A stretch of 64,000 bases of DNA from Microbacterium sp. AK031 (GTDB lineage: Bacteria > Actinomycetota > Actinomycetes > Actinomycetales > Microbacteriaceae): contig NZ_JANUCA010000001.1 in NCBI RefSeq assembly GCF_024807145.1, forward strand, positions 1-64,000, read 5' to 3'. A model generated the notes under the pieces. The model did not search any database, was not told the origin of the DNA, and saw only the letters and a list, made by a program, of their open reading frames with translations. Made by a program: the position numbers and the translations under genes. Within the stretch, counting starts at the first letter, position 1, and the number at the start of each line of letters is the position of its first letter. Positions 8,265 to 17,570 of this stretch are shown here, one piece after another.

Positions 8265-9385
8265 TGCAACGCCTTCATCAGAGTTTCGACGACCTGGTCG
8301 ACCTGAGAGTCCGTGAGGGCGGGGAAGATCGGCAGCGAGAGCTCTTCGGCGTAGAACGCCTCGGCGTTCGGGCACATTCCGCGCCGGTATCCGGCGTTCG
8401 TGTACACCGGGTGCCAGTACACCGGCATGTAGTTCACCTGTACGCCGACCCCGTCTGCGCGCATCTTGTCGAACACCTCTCGACGTCGACCGTCGAGCAC
8501 GCGCACCGGATAAAGGTGGCGGATCGGGTCGACGTCGTCGCGTTGGACGGGGATGCGGATTCCGTCGACAGACTCGAGGGCGTCGTTGTACCGCTGCGTG
8601 ATCTCCGCACGACGCTTCTTGAACGCATCGAGGCGGCGCAACTGTGCGAGGCCGAGCGCGCAGGCAACGTCGGTGAGACGGTAGTTCACACCGAACTCGT
8701 GCACTTCCTGGTGCCAAGGTCCTTCAGACGTGATCTCGAAACGGGCTGAGTCGCGGACGAGTCCGATGAAATGAAACTCGTGCGCGCGCTGGGCGATCGC
8801 AGCATCCTTCGCCACCATGGCCCCGCCTTCACCCGTCGTCATGTTCTTCGTGGGGAAGAACGAGAAGGTCGTGAGGTCGGCGAGGTCTCCTACGGGGCGC
8901 CCCTTGTAGGTACTCCCGATGGAGTGGGCGGCGTCATCGAGTACGAGGGCTCCCGCCTTCGCGGCGATCGAATTGAGCGCGTCGTAGTCCGCGGGATGAC
9001 CCGCGTAGTCGACTGCGGCGACGACCCGCGTGCGCTCAGTGACCAGGCTCTCGACCAAAACAGGATCTATGAGTGCTGTGTCCTCCTCGACGTCCGCGAA
9101 TACGATCTTCGCGCCGAGGATCGAAGCCATAGACGTCGTGGCGATGAACGTCATCGGCGTAGAGATCACCTCGTCGCCGGCACCGACGCCTGCGGCGGCA
9201 TACGCCATGTGCAAGGCGGCAGTGCCCGACGTCGAAGTCACCGCTCGGTGCCCTCCAGAGAGACGTCCGATCTCAGCCTCGAAAGCGGCCACGGTCGGGC
9301 CCGTGGTGAGCCAATCGCCGCGCAGGATCTCAGCGACCTCGGCGATGTCCTCCTCGGACACGGACTGACGCCCGTAAGGCAGCAT
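8261..9385 (-). CDS. pseC: PseC aminotransferase (UDP-4-amino-4,6-dideoxy-AltNAc synthesis)
   Basis: This is a DegT/DnrJ/EryC1-class PLP enzyme of 374 aa. The Schiff-base lysine is seen in FFPTKNMTTGEGG (about residue 180); VLDDAAHSIG holds the PLP-contact residues. The N-terminal GRQSVSEEDIAEVAEILRG is characteristic of PseC. It converts the 4-keto product of PseB to UDP-4-amino-4,6-dideoxy-beta-L-AltNAc. It starts two bases after the pseB stop and overlaps pseF by four, forming one transcription unit. Confidence 0.9.
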   Translation of the reverse strand: MLPYGRQSVSEEDIAEVAEILRGDWLTTGPTVAAFEAEIGRLSGGHRAVTSTSGTAALHMAYAAAGVGAGDEVISTPMTFIATTSMASILGAKIVFADVEEDTALIDPVLVESLVTERTRVVAAVDYAGHPADYDALNSIAAKAGALVLDDAAHSIGSTYKGRPVGDLADLTTFSFFPTKNMTTGEGGAMVAKDAAIAQRAHEFHFIGLVRDSARFEITSEGPWHQEVHEFGVNYRLTDVACALGLAQLRRLDAFKKRRAEITQRYNDALESVDGIRIPVQRDDVDPIRHLYPVRVLDGRRREVFDKMRADGVGVQVNYMPVYWHPVYTNAGYRRGMCPNAEAFYAEELSLPIFPALTDSQVDQVVETLMKALQ

Positions 9386-9387
9386 GC

Positions 9388-10383
9388 TCAGAGGCCCGCT
9401 TCGATGATGGCAGCGATCTCATCGCGGGTGTACCAGCTGTCATTGCTGTCGGATTGGTACGCGAACGCCGGCTCGACCGGCACCGCACCCTCCGGCGTCT
9501 GGTAACCCCAAGATGCGAGATCGGGTTGGATGATGAAGTACTTGCCGTCGCGGATGATGACGGCACGGCGGCCCTCCTCGGGGCTGATCATCTCCTCGTG
9601 CAGCTTCTCACCCGGGCGCAGCCCGACGTCGACGAGTTCGGCATCCGGAACGACCGCGTGGGCGAGGTCGGTGACCTTCATCGAAGGGATGCGAGGGACG
9701 AGCAGCTCCCCACCCTGCATGAAGTCGAATGTGTCCACGACCATCTCCACAGCCTGCGGCAGCGAGATGAAGAAGCGAGTGCAACGCAGATCCGTGATCG
9801 GAAGCGGCTTGCCCTCGTCGCCGAGCTTGCGGAAGAACGGGATGACCGAGCCGCGTGAACCCATCACGTTGCCATAGCGGACAACTGAGAAGCGGGTCTC
9901 GTACGCAGCGGCATAATGGTTGCCGGTGATGAACAGCTTGTCAGCCGTGAGCTTGGTCGCACCGTACAGATTGATCGGGCTCGAGGCCTTGTCGGTCGAT
10001 AGCGCGACGACCTTCTTCACGCCGGCGTCGATGGATGCCTCGATGACATTCTGGCTGCCGAGCACGTTCGTCTTCACGAACTCGAACGGGTTGTACTCAG
10101 CAGTGTCGACCTGCTTCAGCGCAGCCGCGTGCACGACATAGTCGACACCGTGCAATGCACGGGCGAGGCGACGTTCCTCGCGAATGTCGCCGATGAACCA
10201 GCGCAGGCGCGGGTCATCTCCGAACAACTGTCGCACCTCATACTGCTTCAGTTCGTCGCGCGAGAAGATGACCAGCCGGCGGGGGTTGAGGTTGTCGAGC
10301 GCATAGCGGATGAACGCCTTGCCGAACGAACCTGTTCCACCGGTGACCAGAATGTTGGATCCCTCGAGAACGGACAAAAACAC
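9388..10383 (-). CDS. pseB: PseB UDP-GlcNAc 4,6-dehydratase (5-inverting)
   Basis: This is an extended SDR enzyme of 331 aa with the NAD(P) motif GGTGSFG (residues about 15-21), the FSRDELKQYEVRQLF segment characteristic of inverting dehydratases, and LYGATK holding the catalytic Tyr/Lys pair. It catalyses the first step of pseudaminic-acid synthesis, UDP-GlcNAc to the 4-keto-arabino-hexulose. GTG 10383 has AGGGA close upstream. It is the first gene of a minus-strand operon pseB-pseC-pseF-flippase-GT52, divergent from the pseG-pseH gene. Confidence 0.92.
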   Translation of the reverse strand: MFLSVLEGSNILVTGGTGSFGKAFIRYALDNLNPRRLVIFSRDELKQYEVRQLFGDDPRLRWFIGDIREERRLARALHGVDYVVHAAALKQVDTAEYNPFEFVKTNVLGSQNVIEASIDAGVKKVVALSTDKASSPINLYGATKLTADKLFITGNHYAAAYETRFSVVRYGNVMGSRGSVIPFFRKLGDEGKPLPITDLRCTRFFISLPQAVEMVVDTFDFMQGGELLVPRIPSMKVTDLAHAVVPDAELVDVGLRPGEKLHEEMISPEEGRRAVIIRDGKYFIIQPDLASWGYQTPEGAVPVEPAFAYQSDSNDSWYTRDEIAAIIEAGL

Positions 10384-10421
10384 TCCCTGATGCGTATGCG
10401 GACATAGCTCAGGGAACGCCT

Positions 10422-10434
10422 ACCCAAGCTGGGT
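10422..10434. promoter_or_regulatory. Small inverted repeat in the pseB/pseGH divergent region
   Basis: ACCCAAGCTGGGT has five-base arms (ACCCA/TGGGT) around a three-base centre, in the 107-base gap between the divergent pseB and pseGH genes. It could be an operator shared by both directions or chance; no regulator can be linked to it. Confidence 0.3.
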
Positions 10435-10490
10435 TTATCCTATCGGTTGGGCGCGAAAGCCGAACGCCGCGACAGCGAGAAGGAAACTCT

Positions 10491-11984
10491 ATGCCGAGAC
10501 GAGCGGTCATCCACGCCGATGCAACGGTCGAAGGTGGGTTCGGGCACCTGATGCGCGCACTCGCCGTCGGTCAGGAAGCGACCGGCAGAGGGTGGACGGT
10601 CGAGATCGTCGGCGACATCCTCGATGATGCGCGCGAACGGGTCGACTCTATGGCGCCGGAAGTCGCGATTCGTTCATTCAAGAAAAACCAGGCGACGGAC
10701 TTCCTCAGTGCAGCCGCGCACACGCACGACGTGGTGCACATCGATTCGTACGATGCTGTGCCGGACATTACCGGAGACCGGGCACTGGTGAGCAACATGC
10801 AGGACGGTCCCTATGGTGTCCGCACTGCCGATCTTGCGATCGATGCGAACCTCGGGGCAGAGGGATGGTTCGACAGTTCTGCTCGAAGTGCACATCGTCT
10901 CATCGGTGTCGATGCGGCGGTGATCCGCTCGCAGGTGCGGCGTCAGCGTGATGTGCCCGTCGTGGCCGGAGATCGTCCCCGACTTTTGGTGGTGATGGGG
11001 GGCACAGATCCTCAACGGCTCACCGGACGCATACTGGAAGGGCTCGCTCGCATCGAGGCGCCCCTTGAGGTCACCGTGGTCGCGGCAGCGGATCGGCATG
11101 ACGAACTGCGGAACGTTATTGACGACGCAGTGCACATCGTCGATTTCCACCCGTTTGTCTCCGATCTGCCCGCCCTGGCCCGGCAGCAGACCCTCGTGAT
11201 CACCGCCGCCGGGACTTCGGTGTGGGACTTCGCCTGCCTCGGTACGCCCATGGCTCTCGTCTGTGCGGTCGACAACCAGCGTCGCGGCTACGATGCCGCC
11301 GTTGGAGGAGGGCTTGGAACTGGCCTTGGCGTGCCTCCGCACACCGCCCTCGTCGACCGTGTCGCAGGGCTTGCCGAGCTAGTCGTCGATCGCGCTCGGC
11401 TCGATGCGCAGGCCGCGCATGCGGCCGCCCTTGTCGATGGCCTCGGCGTGTGGAGGATCGTCTCAGCATGGGAGCAGCTTCTGGAGAAGCCCGTCGGCAC
11501 CGGCGCTCCGGGAGCATGTGCCGTTCGCCGCGCCACAATGGCGGATGCCAGGACCCTGTTCGACTGGCGCAACGACGAGACCACCCGGCAGAACTCCAGG
11601 TCGTCGGGGGTGCTCGTCTGGGAGGACCACCTCGCCTGGCTTGCCAGATGCCTCGCCGACTCCGAACGCAGGTTGTTGGTCGTGAGCCAGGGGTCATACG
11701 ACATCGGCACGGTGCGCTGGGACCGGCATGCTGATCATGACTGGGAGATCTCCATCGCTCTTGCCCCGCAGAGTCGAGGGCGGGGCCTTGGTGCTGCCGC
11801 TCTCGCAGCAGGGGAGAAGGCGCTGGACGTCGACGCTCCCCTCAGGATGCTCGCCGGCATCCATTCCGACAACGGCGCCTCACGACGACTCTTCGAGCGC
11901 GCCGGTTACTTGCCGCATCTCCCGGCCGATGGGAACGGCTTCGAGATGCGCGCAAAATGGCGGCTCCCTGACGACTCGGAATGA
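10491..11984 (+). CDS. pseG: PseG-PseH fusion: UDP-sugar hydrolase plus N-acetyltransferase
   Basis: The protein of 497 aa carries two pathway steps in one chain. Residues 1 to about 335 resemble PseG (GFGHLMRALAVGQE near the N-terminus, VVMGGTDPQRLTGRIL and VITAAGTSVWDFACLGTP in a GT-B-like fold), which removes UDP. Residues about 345-497 are a GNAT domain (ATMADARTLFDWRNDE, PQSRGRGLGAAAL acetyl-CoA loop) corresponding to PseH, which acetylates the 4-amino group. AAGGA lies upstream of ATG 10491. It is transcribed divergently from pseB and convergently with pseI. Confidence 0.88.
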   Translation: MPRRAVIHADATVEGGFGHLMRALAVGQEATGRGWTVEIVGDILDDARERVDSMAPEVAIRSFKKNQATDFLSAAAHTHDVVHIDSYDAVPDITGDRALVSNMQDGPYGVRTADLAIDANLGAEGWFDSSARSAHRLIGVDAAVIRSQVRRQRDVPVVAGDRPRLLVVMGGTDPQRLTGRILEGLARIEAPLEVTVVAAADRHDELRNVIDDAVHIVDFHPFVSDLPALARQQTLVITAAGTSVWDFACLGTPMALVCAVDNQRRGYDAAVGGGLGTGLGVPPHTALVDRVAGLAELVVDRARLDAQAAHAAALVDGLGVWRIVSAWEQLLEKPVGTGAPGACAVRRATMADARTLFDWRNDETTRQNSRSSGVLVWEDHLAWLARCLADSERRLLVVSQGSYDIGTVRWDRHADHDWEISIALAPQSRGRGLGAAALAAGEKALDVDAPLRMLAGIHSDNGASRRLFERAGYLPHLPADGNGFEMRAKWRLPDDSE

Positions 11985-11990
11985 GTCTTG

Positions 11991-13052
11991 TCAGAGCAGG
12001 TTCCAGGTCAATGGAGTGCCACGGCTGACATCTGTCGTGAAGGTGCGACCGAGAACGACGTCAAACGCATCCGGCTCGAGGCCGCCCGCCGGACGGATCG
12101 AACGAACGTTGTCTGCGGTCACAAGATCGCCCTGCCTCACGTCGTCGATCACGTACAGCGAGCGGCGCAGCGCGAGCACCGCCTGTTCCTCGGGCGTCGG
12201 ACCGAATGCGACGCCGGAGTCGACCGCGACGCGCGCTTGTTCGGCCGATGCGACGAGGGCACGGAATTCATCGGGGACGAGCGAGAAGTCGGCGTCGACG
12301 CCGCCGCTCTCGCGCGAAAGGGTGAGGTGCTTCTCGACAGCCACTGCACCGAGCGCAGCAGCCGCGACGGCGACTCCAATGCCCAGCGTGTGATCGGACA
12401 GGCCGACCGGGACATCGAACGCGTCACGCAACGCGCTGATGTTGCCGAGACGAGCTTCCTCAGGGAGTGCGGGATACGCGGCCGTGCACGCCAGCAGCAC
12501 GAGATCCTTGCATCCCGCGTCGCGCACTGCAGTCACCGCCGTGTCGATCTCCGCCAGAGTTGCCATGCCGGTCGACATGATGATCGGCTTGCCTGTGCGG
12601 GCGATCTCGCGCATGAGAGGGATATCTACGATCTCCGCCGATGCTGTCTTGTACAGTTCGACGCCAAGCGCTTCGAGGAACTCGACGGCGGTGGGATCGA
12701 ACGGTGTCGAGAACGGGATCAGGTTGTGCTCGCGTGCGCGTTTGAAGATCGCCTCGTGCCAGTCCCAGGGCGTGTGCGCCTCTTGGTAGAGCGAGTACAG
12801 GTTTCGCCCACCCCACAGGTCATGGTCGCCCTTCACGCGGAATGCCGGTGCGTCGCTGTTGATGGTGAGCGTGTCGGCTGTGTACGTCTGGATCTTCAGC
12901 GCGCTGGCACCCGTCGTCGCGACCGCGTCGACGATCTCCAAAGCGCGATCGAGGTCGCCGTTGTGGTTTCCGGACATCTCGGCGATCGTGAAGACAGGAT
13001 TCCCTGTGCCGACCTGGGCACTAGGCAGGGCGATGGTTCGAGTTGCGCTCAC
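11991..13052 (-). CDS. pseI: PseI pseudaminic acid synthase
   Basis: This is a NeuB-family synthase of 353 aa with the N-terminal TIAEMSGNHNGDLDRAL, LKIQTYTADTLT and the C-terminal SAF (antifreeze-like) domain. It condenses 2,4-diacetamido-2,4,6-trideoxy-L-altrose with PEP to give pseudaminic acid. The motif pattern fits PseI rather than sialic-acid NeuB, and the neighbouring pseB, pseC and pseG/H confirm the pathway. GTG 13052 is the start. It ends seven bases from the convergent pseGH stop and lies downstream of an initiating transferase encoded on the same strand. Confidence 0.9.
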   Translation of the reverse strand: MSATRTIALPSAQVGTGNPVFTIAEMSGNHNGDLDRALEIVDAVATTGASALKIQTYTADTLTINSDAPAFRVKGDHDLWGGRNLYSLYQEAHTPWDWHEAIFKRAREHNLIPFSTPFDPTAVEFLEALGVELYKTASAEIVDIPLMREIARTGKPIIMSTGMATLAEIDTAVTAVRDAGCKDLVLLACTAAYPALPEEARLGNISALRDAFDVPVGLSDHTLGIGVAVAAAALGAVAVEKHLTLSRESGGVDADFSLVPDEFRALVASAEQARVAVDSGVAFGPTPEEQAVLALRRSLYVIDDVRQGDLVTADNVRSIRPAGGLEPDAFDVVLGRTFTTDVSRGTPLTWNLL

Positions 13053-13081
13053 ACTGCCAACATTACTGGAGGCCGATGGAG

Positions 13082-14551
13082 TCAGTGCGCCGTCTCGCCG
13101 GGGACGACGACCGCCTTCACGGTGCGGAACAGGATGTGAACATCACCGGTGAGCGACCAGTTCTCGACGTAGTAGAGATCCAGACGGATCGCGTCTTCCC
13201 AGCTCAATGCAGAGCGGCCACTGACCTGCCATAGCCCACTCATACCGGGCTTCACGATGAGGCGACGCTGCGCAGCGTCGTCGTACAGAGCGACCTCGCC
13301 ATCACGCTGGGGGCGCGGTCCGACCAGGCTCATCGTGCCCAGGAAGACGTTGAACAGCTGGGGTAGTTCGTCGAGCGAGTACTTGCGCAGAAAACGCCCG
13401 ACTTTCGTGACGCGGGGGTCGGCTTCCAACTTGAAGAAAGGCGTGCCGTCGCGTCCTTGCTGGGCGAGAAGCTCGGACAATTGGGCGTCGGCATCGACGA
13501 TCATCGAGCGGAACTTCATCATCTTGAACGGCTTGCCGTTGAGCCCGACTCGCTCCTGACCGTACAGTGCCGGCCCCGCACTCGTCGTGCGTACGAGGGC
13601 GGCGATCACAAGCAGGAGTGGTGAGAAGAGGAGGATGAGCAGGCCGGACCCGAGGAGGTCGAACACGCGCTTGACGAGAACCTGCGGGCCGGTGTAGTTC
13701 GGCGTCTCGACGTGCATGAGGGGGAGGCCGGCGACCGGGCGCATGTGGATGCGCGGTCCGCCGATGTCGGTGAGATTGGGAGCCATGATGAGGTGCTGCT
13801 GGCCCGCCTCGAGCTCCCAACTCAGCGCCCGCACCCGCTCGGCCGGAATCCCGCTTTCGCTGGAGACGAGAACGGTATCGGCTTCCGTGACGTCGAGCGC
13901 ATGCGTCACCGCGTCGAGGTCACCGAATACTGGGACATCTGTCGGGCCGAGCATGTCGGTGTGACGGTCGCTCGGGAGACACGCTCCGACGACGACGTAA
14001 CCGGCTTCAGGTTGCCGCGACAGCTCTGAGAGGATGCGGAGGTTCGCGGCGGTGTCTCCCACGAGAAGAACGCGAGAGAGCATGCCGCCGTTGCGGCGCT
14101 TAGCTCCAAGCCAGCGTCGCCATACCCATCGGCTCAGAATGAGTACGACCACACCCAGTGGGAGGCTGATCAGGATATAACCGCGGGAGACCTCGGCCTG
14201 CAGCAGGTAGGAGACGATCGCGATGAGGCCGAACAATCGGAGCGCTCCGCTTGCGATCGCGCGGTACTCTTCATTGCCGAAGCCCAGCACGCGTCGGCTG
14301 CGGGTGTCGTAGATGCTGAGCGTCGCCATCCAACTGATGAGCAGCACGATCGAGACGCCGGTGTAGTCGAGGATGCCGATACCGGAGACTCCGGACGGCT
14401 CGATCCCGAGCCACAGGAACTGAGTCCCGAACACCACGACGGCAACGACGATGAGATCGCTGATGACGAGTCGTCGCGCGTAACTGGTCTGCCAATCAGG
14501 CGCAGCACCGCCAGCAGTCGACTTCGCGAGCGCATCGCGTTGCAACGTCAC
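13082..14551 (-). CDS. Undecaprenyl-phosphate sugar-1-phosphate transferase (initiating transferase, copy 1)
   Basis: The 489-aa protein is a polyisoprenyl-phosphate hexose-1-phosphate transferase of the WbaP/CpsE class: about four N-terminal membrane helices, a CoA-binding-like middle domain (VLLVGDTAANLRILSEL), a further helix near residue 300 and the catalytic bac_transf domain (KMMKFRSM, KYSLDELPQLFNVF, LVGPRPQRDGE, GLWQVSGRS). It loads the first sugar phosphate onto the lipid carrier. GTG 14551 is preceded by AAGGGGAGG. A second homologue lies at 47117, suggesting two separate glycan lineages or redundancy. Confidence 0.9.
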   Translation of the reverse strand: MTLQRDALAKSTAGGAAPDWQTSYARRLVISDLIVVAVVVFGTQFLWLGIEPSGVSGIGILDYTGVSIVLLISWMATLSIYDTRSRRVLGFGNEEYRAIASGALRLFGLIAIVSYLLQAEVSRGYILISLPLGVVVLILSRWVWRRWLGAKRRNGGMLSRVLLVGDTAANLRILSELSRQPEAGYVVVGACLPSDRHTDMLGPTDVPVFGDLDAVTHALDVTEADTVLVSSESGIPAERVRALSWELEAGQQHLIMAPNLTDIGGPRIHMRPVAGLPLMHVETPNYTGPQVLVKRVFDLLGSGLLILLFSPLLLVIAALVRTTSAGPALYGQERVGLNGKPFKMMKFRSMIVDADAQLSELLAQQGRDGTPFFKLEADPRVTKVGRFLRKYSLDELPQLFNVFLGTMSLVGPRPQRDGEVALYDDAAQRRLIVKPGMSGLWQVSGRSALSWEDAIRLDLYYVENWSLTGDVHILFRTVKAVVVPGETAH

Positions 14552-14677
14552 CGGGACCTCCCCTTGGCTGGTGATGACACGTGAAAACGGCGCGGAGATC
14601 CAGATGTCGCGCCCGACTAGGACAAGCTACCAGGTGATTCGAACCTCGTGCTTTGGTGGCGGGATGATTATCCGATG

Positions 14678-15691
14678 CTAATCGGCGAGTTGTTCTTCGA
14701 CAACTGAAACGAATTCGGAGATCGCTGCCGATCCCTCGATGACCTCCGTGGCGACTGCTTCGGCATCCGAGGCGAGCAGCACCGCCGTCGGCAGGATGCG
14801 AACGCCGAGTGCCGTACGAGCAGCGCTCGCGCCGAAGTACGTTCGGTCGATGAACTCCGGGTGCTCCGTGAACAGGCGTTGCGGATCTGAAGACGTCGCT
14901 ATCACTGGCACGACTCTTCCACCGAGCTTTTCCGTCCAGTCGGGAAGCGACCTGGCTACGTTGCCGCAGTCCCCGCATCCCGCCTTCGCGAAGATCAGGA
15001 GCACCGCGCGACCCCTGCCGAGCTTGGACAAAGGCACTGTCGTACCGTTGACGCTCACCAGCTCGGCATCCGGGATAGGGGAGCCCGTGAGTGGATCATC
15101 GGAATCGCGCTTGTACCGATCCGCGCGCTGGTTGATGATGGTGCGTAGGCGATTGATGTGCCTGTGTTGCGTAACAGACTTCATGACGAGCGCGACGAAC
15201 AAGAGAGCGACGACAAACGCGACGACACGGATCGGGTCGAGCGAGAAGACGAATGCCGGAGCGCTGAACCCGGCGCAGAGTGCGAGGACTCCGCCGATCA
15301 CGAGAAAAAGGTTGCGTGCGACCGTAAAGCGGTCGACGGGTTCATGCGAGGATGATCCGAAGCAGTTGCACGCGACGTCTGTGCGTTGTGCGACTGCACG
15401 TGCCACGTAGAACATGAATACGGCGAACATTGCCGTCGTCAGAACGGATGCCGCGAAACGGAAGAGACCGGGCGTCACGATAAGTGTCGCGCCGAGCAGC
15501 AGCTCGACGAAGGGGAGCGAGAACGCGAACCACCGTCTTTGAAGAAGGGTGGGTGCGCGGAGGCCCGCCATGGCCTTCAACGTCAGGAGCGGCGTGCGGA
15601 GCTTTGCAAGTCCTGACCAGAGCAGGGTAACGGCGATCAGCCCGGTGGCAACGTCGATGACGATGCCGACCGGGCTGATCGGGAGCTGCAA
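14678..15691 (-). CDS. MauE-like membrane domain fused to thioredoxin-like domain (copy 1)
   Basis: The 337-aa product has four or so membrane helices in a MauE/DoxX-like N-terminal domain, with CNCFG at residues 108-112, and a C-terminal redoxin domain with CGDC at 239-242. MauE proteins are linked to disulfide handling during methylamine dehydrogenase maturation; a fused pair of this kind could pass electrons from the membrane to a periplasm-side thiol. The start is TTG 15691, five bases after the stop of the Tat-protein gene. The copy at 44185 has its redox cysteines at exactly the same residue numbers (239 and 242). Confidence 0.78.
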   Translation of the reverse strand: MQLPISPVGIVIDVATGLIAVTLLWSGLAKLRTPLLTLKAMAGLRAPTLLQRRWFAFSLPFVELLLGATLIVTPGLFRFAASVLTTAMFAVFMFYVARAVAQRTDVACNCFGSSSHEPVDRFTVARNLFLVIGGVLALCAGFSAPAFVFSLDPIRVVAFVVALLFVALVMKSVTQHRHINRLRTIINQRADRYKRDSDDPLTGSPIPDAELVSVNGTTVPLSKLGRGRAVLLIFAKAGCGDCGNVARSLPDWTEKLGGRVVPVIATSSDPQRLFTEHPEFIDRTYFGASAARTALGVRILPTAVLLASDAEAVATEVIEGSAAISEFVSVVEEQLAD

Positions 15692-15696
15692 TGTGA

Positions 15697-16284
15697 TCAG
15701 GCGCAGACCTGGACGTCGAGAGTGATGACAAGCGGAATGCTGGCCGTCGTTCCGAGCAAGACGGAAACGGTGTCGGACACGCTCGGGTCGCTCTGGAGAG
15801 CGAGGGTCTGGGTTGCGGCAAGCTTGACATCGACGACAGCCGGCAGCAGGTCGAGCACGAAGGACTGGCCAGCCGGGAGTTCCTGCTGCAGCGTGATCTG
15901 CGTGACGCCCCCGCCAAGGCTGACGATGTTGAGCGCGGACACATCAAGCGCACCCGTAACGCCGATCAGACCGACATTCAGCACGCCGGAGTTGTCAAGG
16001 GTCAGTACCGTGCCAGCGGGAACAGCGGTCGAGCCAGCAGTCACCGTGAAGTTGCGCGCTGCTGGCTCAAGGCCCAGCACCGTAGCGAGCTGGTCAATGA
16101 TGCCGCTTGCGAGACCAGCGGCACGGAAATCACCCGAGCAGTTGCCGACGATGGTCAGGTCGAGCGCGGTCGATGCGGACGCGAGCGGCGTCGCGACGGC
16201 GGCGGCGATGACTGGCACGGACCATGCGGCGCCCTTGACGACGGTGCGGCGCGAAATGCCCTTGTTCTGAATCTCTTCGGTCAT
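15697..16284 (-). CDS. Small Tat-exported protein (copy 1), unknown function
   Basis: The 195-aa product has a twin-arginine signal (GISRRTVVKGAAWSVP, Arg 12-13) followed by a hydrophobic stretch and Ala-x-Ala-like cleavage near residue 36. The mature part is rich in Val, Leu, Thr and Ala, probably beta-sheet, with only two cysteines (49 and 194), the second almost at the C-terminus. Start ATG 16284 is preceded by a very strong AGGAGGG. It is followed by the MauE-redoxin gene, so disulfide formation between Cys49 and Cys194 is a plausible link (inference). A protein with a closely similar signal lies at 37018. Confidence 0.7.
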   Translation of the reverse strand: MTEEIQNKGISRRTVVKGAAWSVPVIAAAVATPLASASTALDLTIVGNCSGDFRAAGLASGIIDQLATVLGLEPAARNFTVTAGSTAVPAGTVLTLDNSGVLNVGLIGVTGALDVSALNIVSLGGGVTQITLQQELPAGQSFVLDLLPAVVDVKLAATQTLALQSDPSVSDTVSVLLGTTASIPLVITLDVQVCA

Positions 16285-16459
16285 TGAAGACCCTCCTTGA
16301 AGTGCGATTGCCCCGAGGGGACGTGGGGAGAAAGCGCAAAACTGGAAGCGCCTTCCGAGATCAAGCTAGGAGAGGACCGCATCAAATTCCCAGGAAGATC
16401 CGAAAGTGAGCGCATTGTGCACGGTACCTGCGCGGATTGTTCTTCCGCACGAGTGTGTG

Positions 16460-17377
16460 CTAGACGCCACGGTCATTGCGCAGAGCGCTGGGCGTGGTGT
16501 GAAAAGTCGCTTCGATCGCGCGCCGCAGACTCATCGTCGACTGGAACCCGGCGCGGTATGCGATCTGCGAAATGCTGAGCACGTCGTACCGACTGTCGAC
16601 GAGCAGCGACCTCGCCAGGCGCGCCCGCTGTCGTCTGATCTCGCCCGCGACCGAGTTTCCGACCTCGGAGAACACAGATTGCAGCTGACGCAACGACGAC
16701 TGCACCTCATGGGCCACGTCGGTGGGGGTGAGATCGGGATTGCTGCATTGCTGGGTGATCACGGCCACGGCACGATTGTGCAGAACGGTGCGCGGCGATC
16801 CAGCGCCGGACTCGGTGCCAGTTCGATCGAGAAGTATCGCTCCGCACATCTCCATGAGCAATTGACCCACAGCGTACTGCTCGATCGCTGAAGCTTTCTG
16901 ATCCGAACTCACCAGACCGTACGCGAAACTCTCGACCGCGATGTCGAGCGTCCGGCGATCGGAATGCAGCACCGTGCGCGGCGGCAGTGCTGCGACGAAC
17001 GTCGACAGGGCGCCACGCGGAACGACCACTGACAGCATCTGCCAGCCCTCGCCTCCGTGCACCTCTTCGTGCGCAGACTGCGGCGCAATCGCGAGACAGC
17101 TGTCGACGCCAGTCCACGACTCCTCGTCAAGTCGCGCGCGCATTCCGTCACCACGGAAGAAGGTGAAGACTGCGTGATCGGGATAAGTCCGTTGGGTGTC
17201 GACGGAGAATCGGGCTGCATCGGCGGCCAACGAGAACACCACGATGTCACGCGCATGCATTTCGCGAGCGTGCAGTCCACGCGGGGAAGTCATGAACCGG
17301 ATGCCGTGTGCGCGCAGATCCTCGACGCCGACTGGCCGGACTATGTTCGCCTCCACTGACTGCCCCCTCGGCCTCAT
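16460..17377 (-). CDS. AraC-family transcriptional regulator
   Basis: The C-terminal about 100 residues form an AraC/XylS helix-turn-helix domain, visible in DLTPTDVAHEVQSSLRQLQ and VLSISQIAYRAGFQSTMSLRRA. The N-terminal part resembles the AraC-binding-like sensor domain of ripAlpha/feaR-type regulators. It is divergent from the BY-kinase gene at 17571 and upstream of the Tat/MauE genes on the same strand, so it may control one or both. ATG 17377 is chosen; GTG 17398 would add seven residues. Confidence 0.8.
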   Translation of the reverse strand: MRPRGQSVEANIVRPVGVEDLRAHGIRFMTSPRGLHAREMHARDIVVFSLAADAARFSVDTQRTYPDHAVFTFFRGDGMRARLDEESWTGVDSCLAIAPQSAHEEVHGGEGWQMLSVVVPRGALSTFVAALPPRTVLHSDRRTLDIAVESFAYGLVSSDQKASAIEQYAVGQLLMEMCGAILLDRTGTESGAGSPRTVLHNRAVAVITQQCSNPDLTPTDVAHEVQSSLRQLQSVFSEVGNSVAGEIRRQRARLARSLLVDSRYDVLSISQIAYRAGFQSTMSLRRAIEATFHTTPSALRNDRGV

Positions 17378-17570
17378 CTCGCGACGACGGGACACCACCG
17401 TCCATCCCTACGACCGATACCTTAGCGCCGCATGCGCACGAGGGAGCACGTATGCCGCACGAGTGGCAAACATCGCTGCAGCTGCACGGCATCAGAGTGC
17501 GGTAGCTACTGTAGTAATGTCGGTGCGAGAGTTCAGGCGCTCGCAACCCGGGCATGATGAGAGGGCGTCG
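17378..17570. promoter_or_regulatory. Divergent intergenic region between AraC regulator and BY-kinase
   Basis: This 190-base gap should carry both promoters. It contains a ten-base palindrome TGCAGCTGCA at 17477-17486 and a GTAGCTAC palindrome near 17501-17508. Either could bind the adjacent AraC protein, but short palindromes are expected by chance and no half-site repeat was established. Confidence 0.3.
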
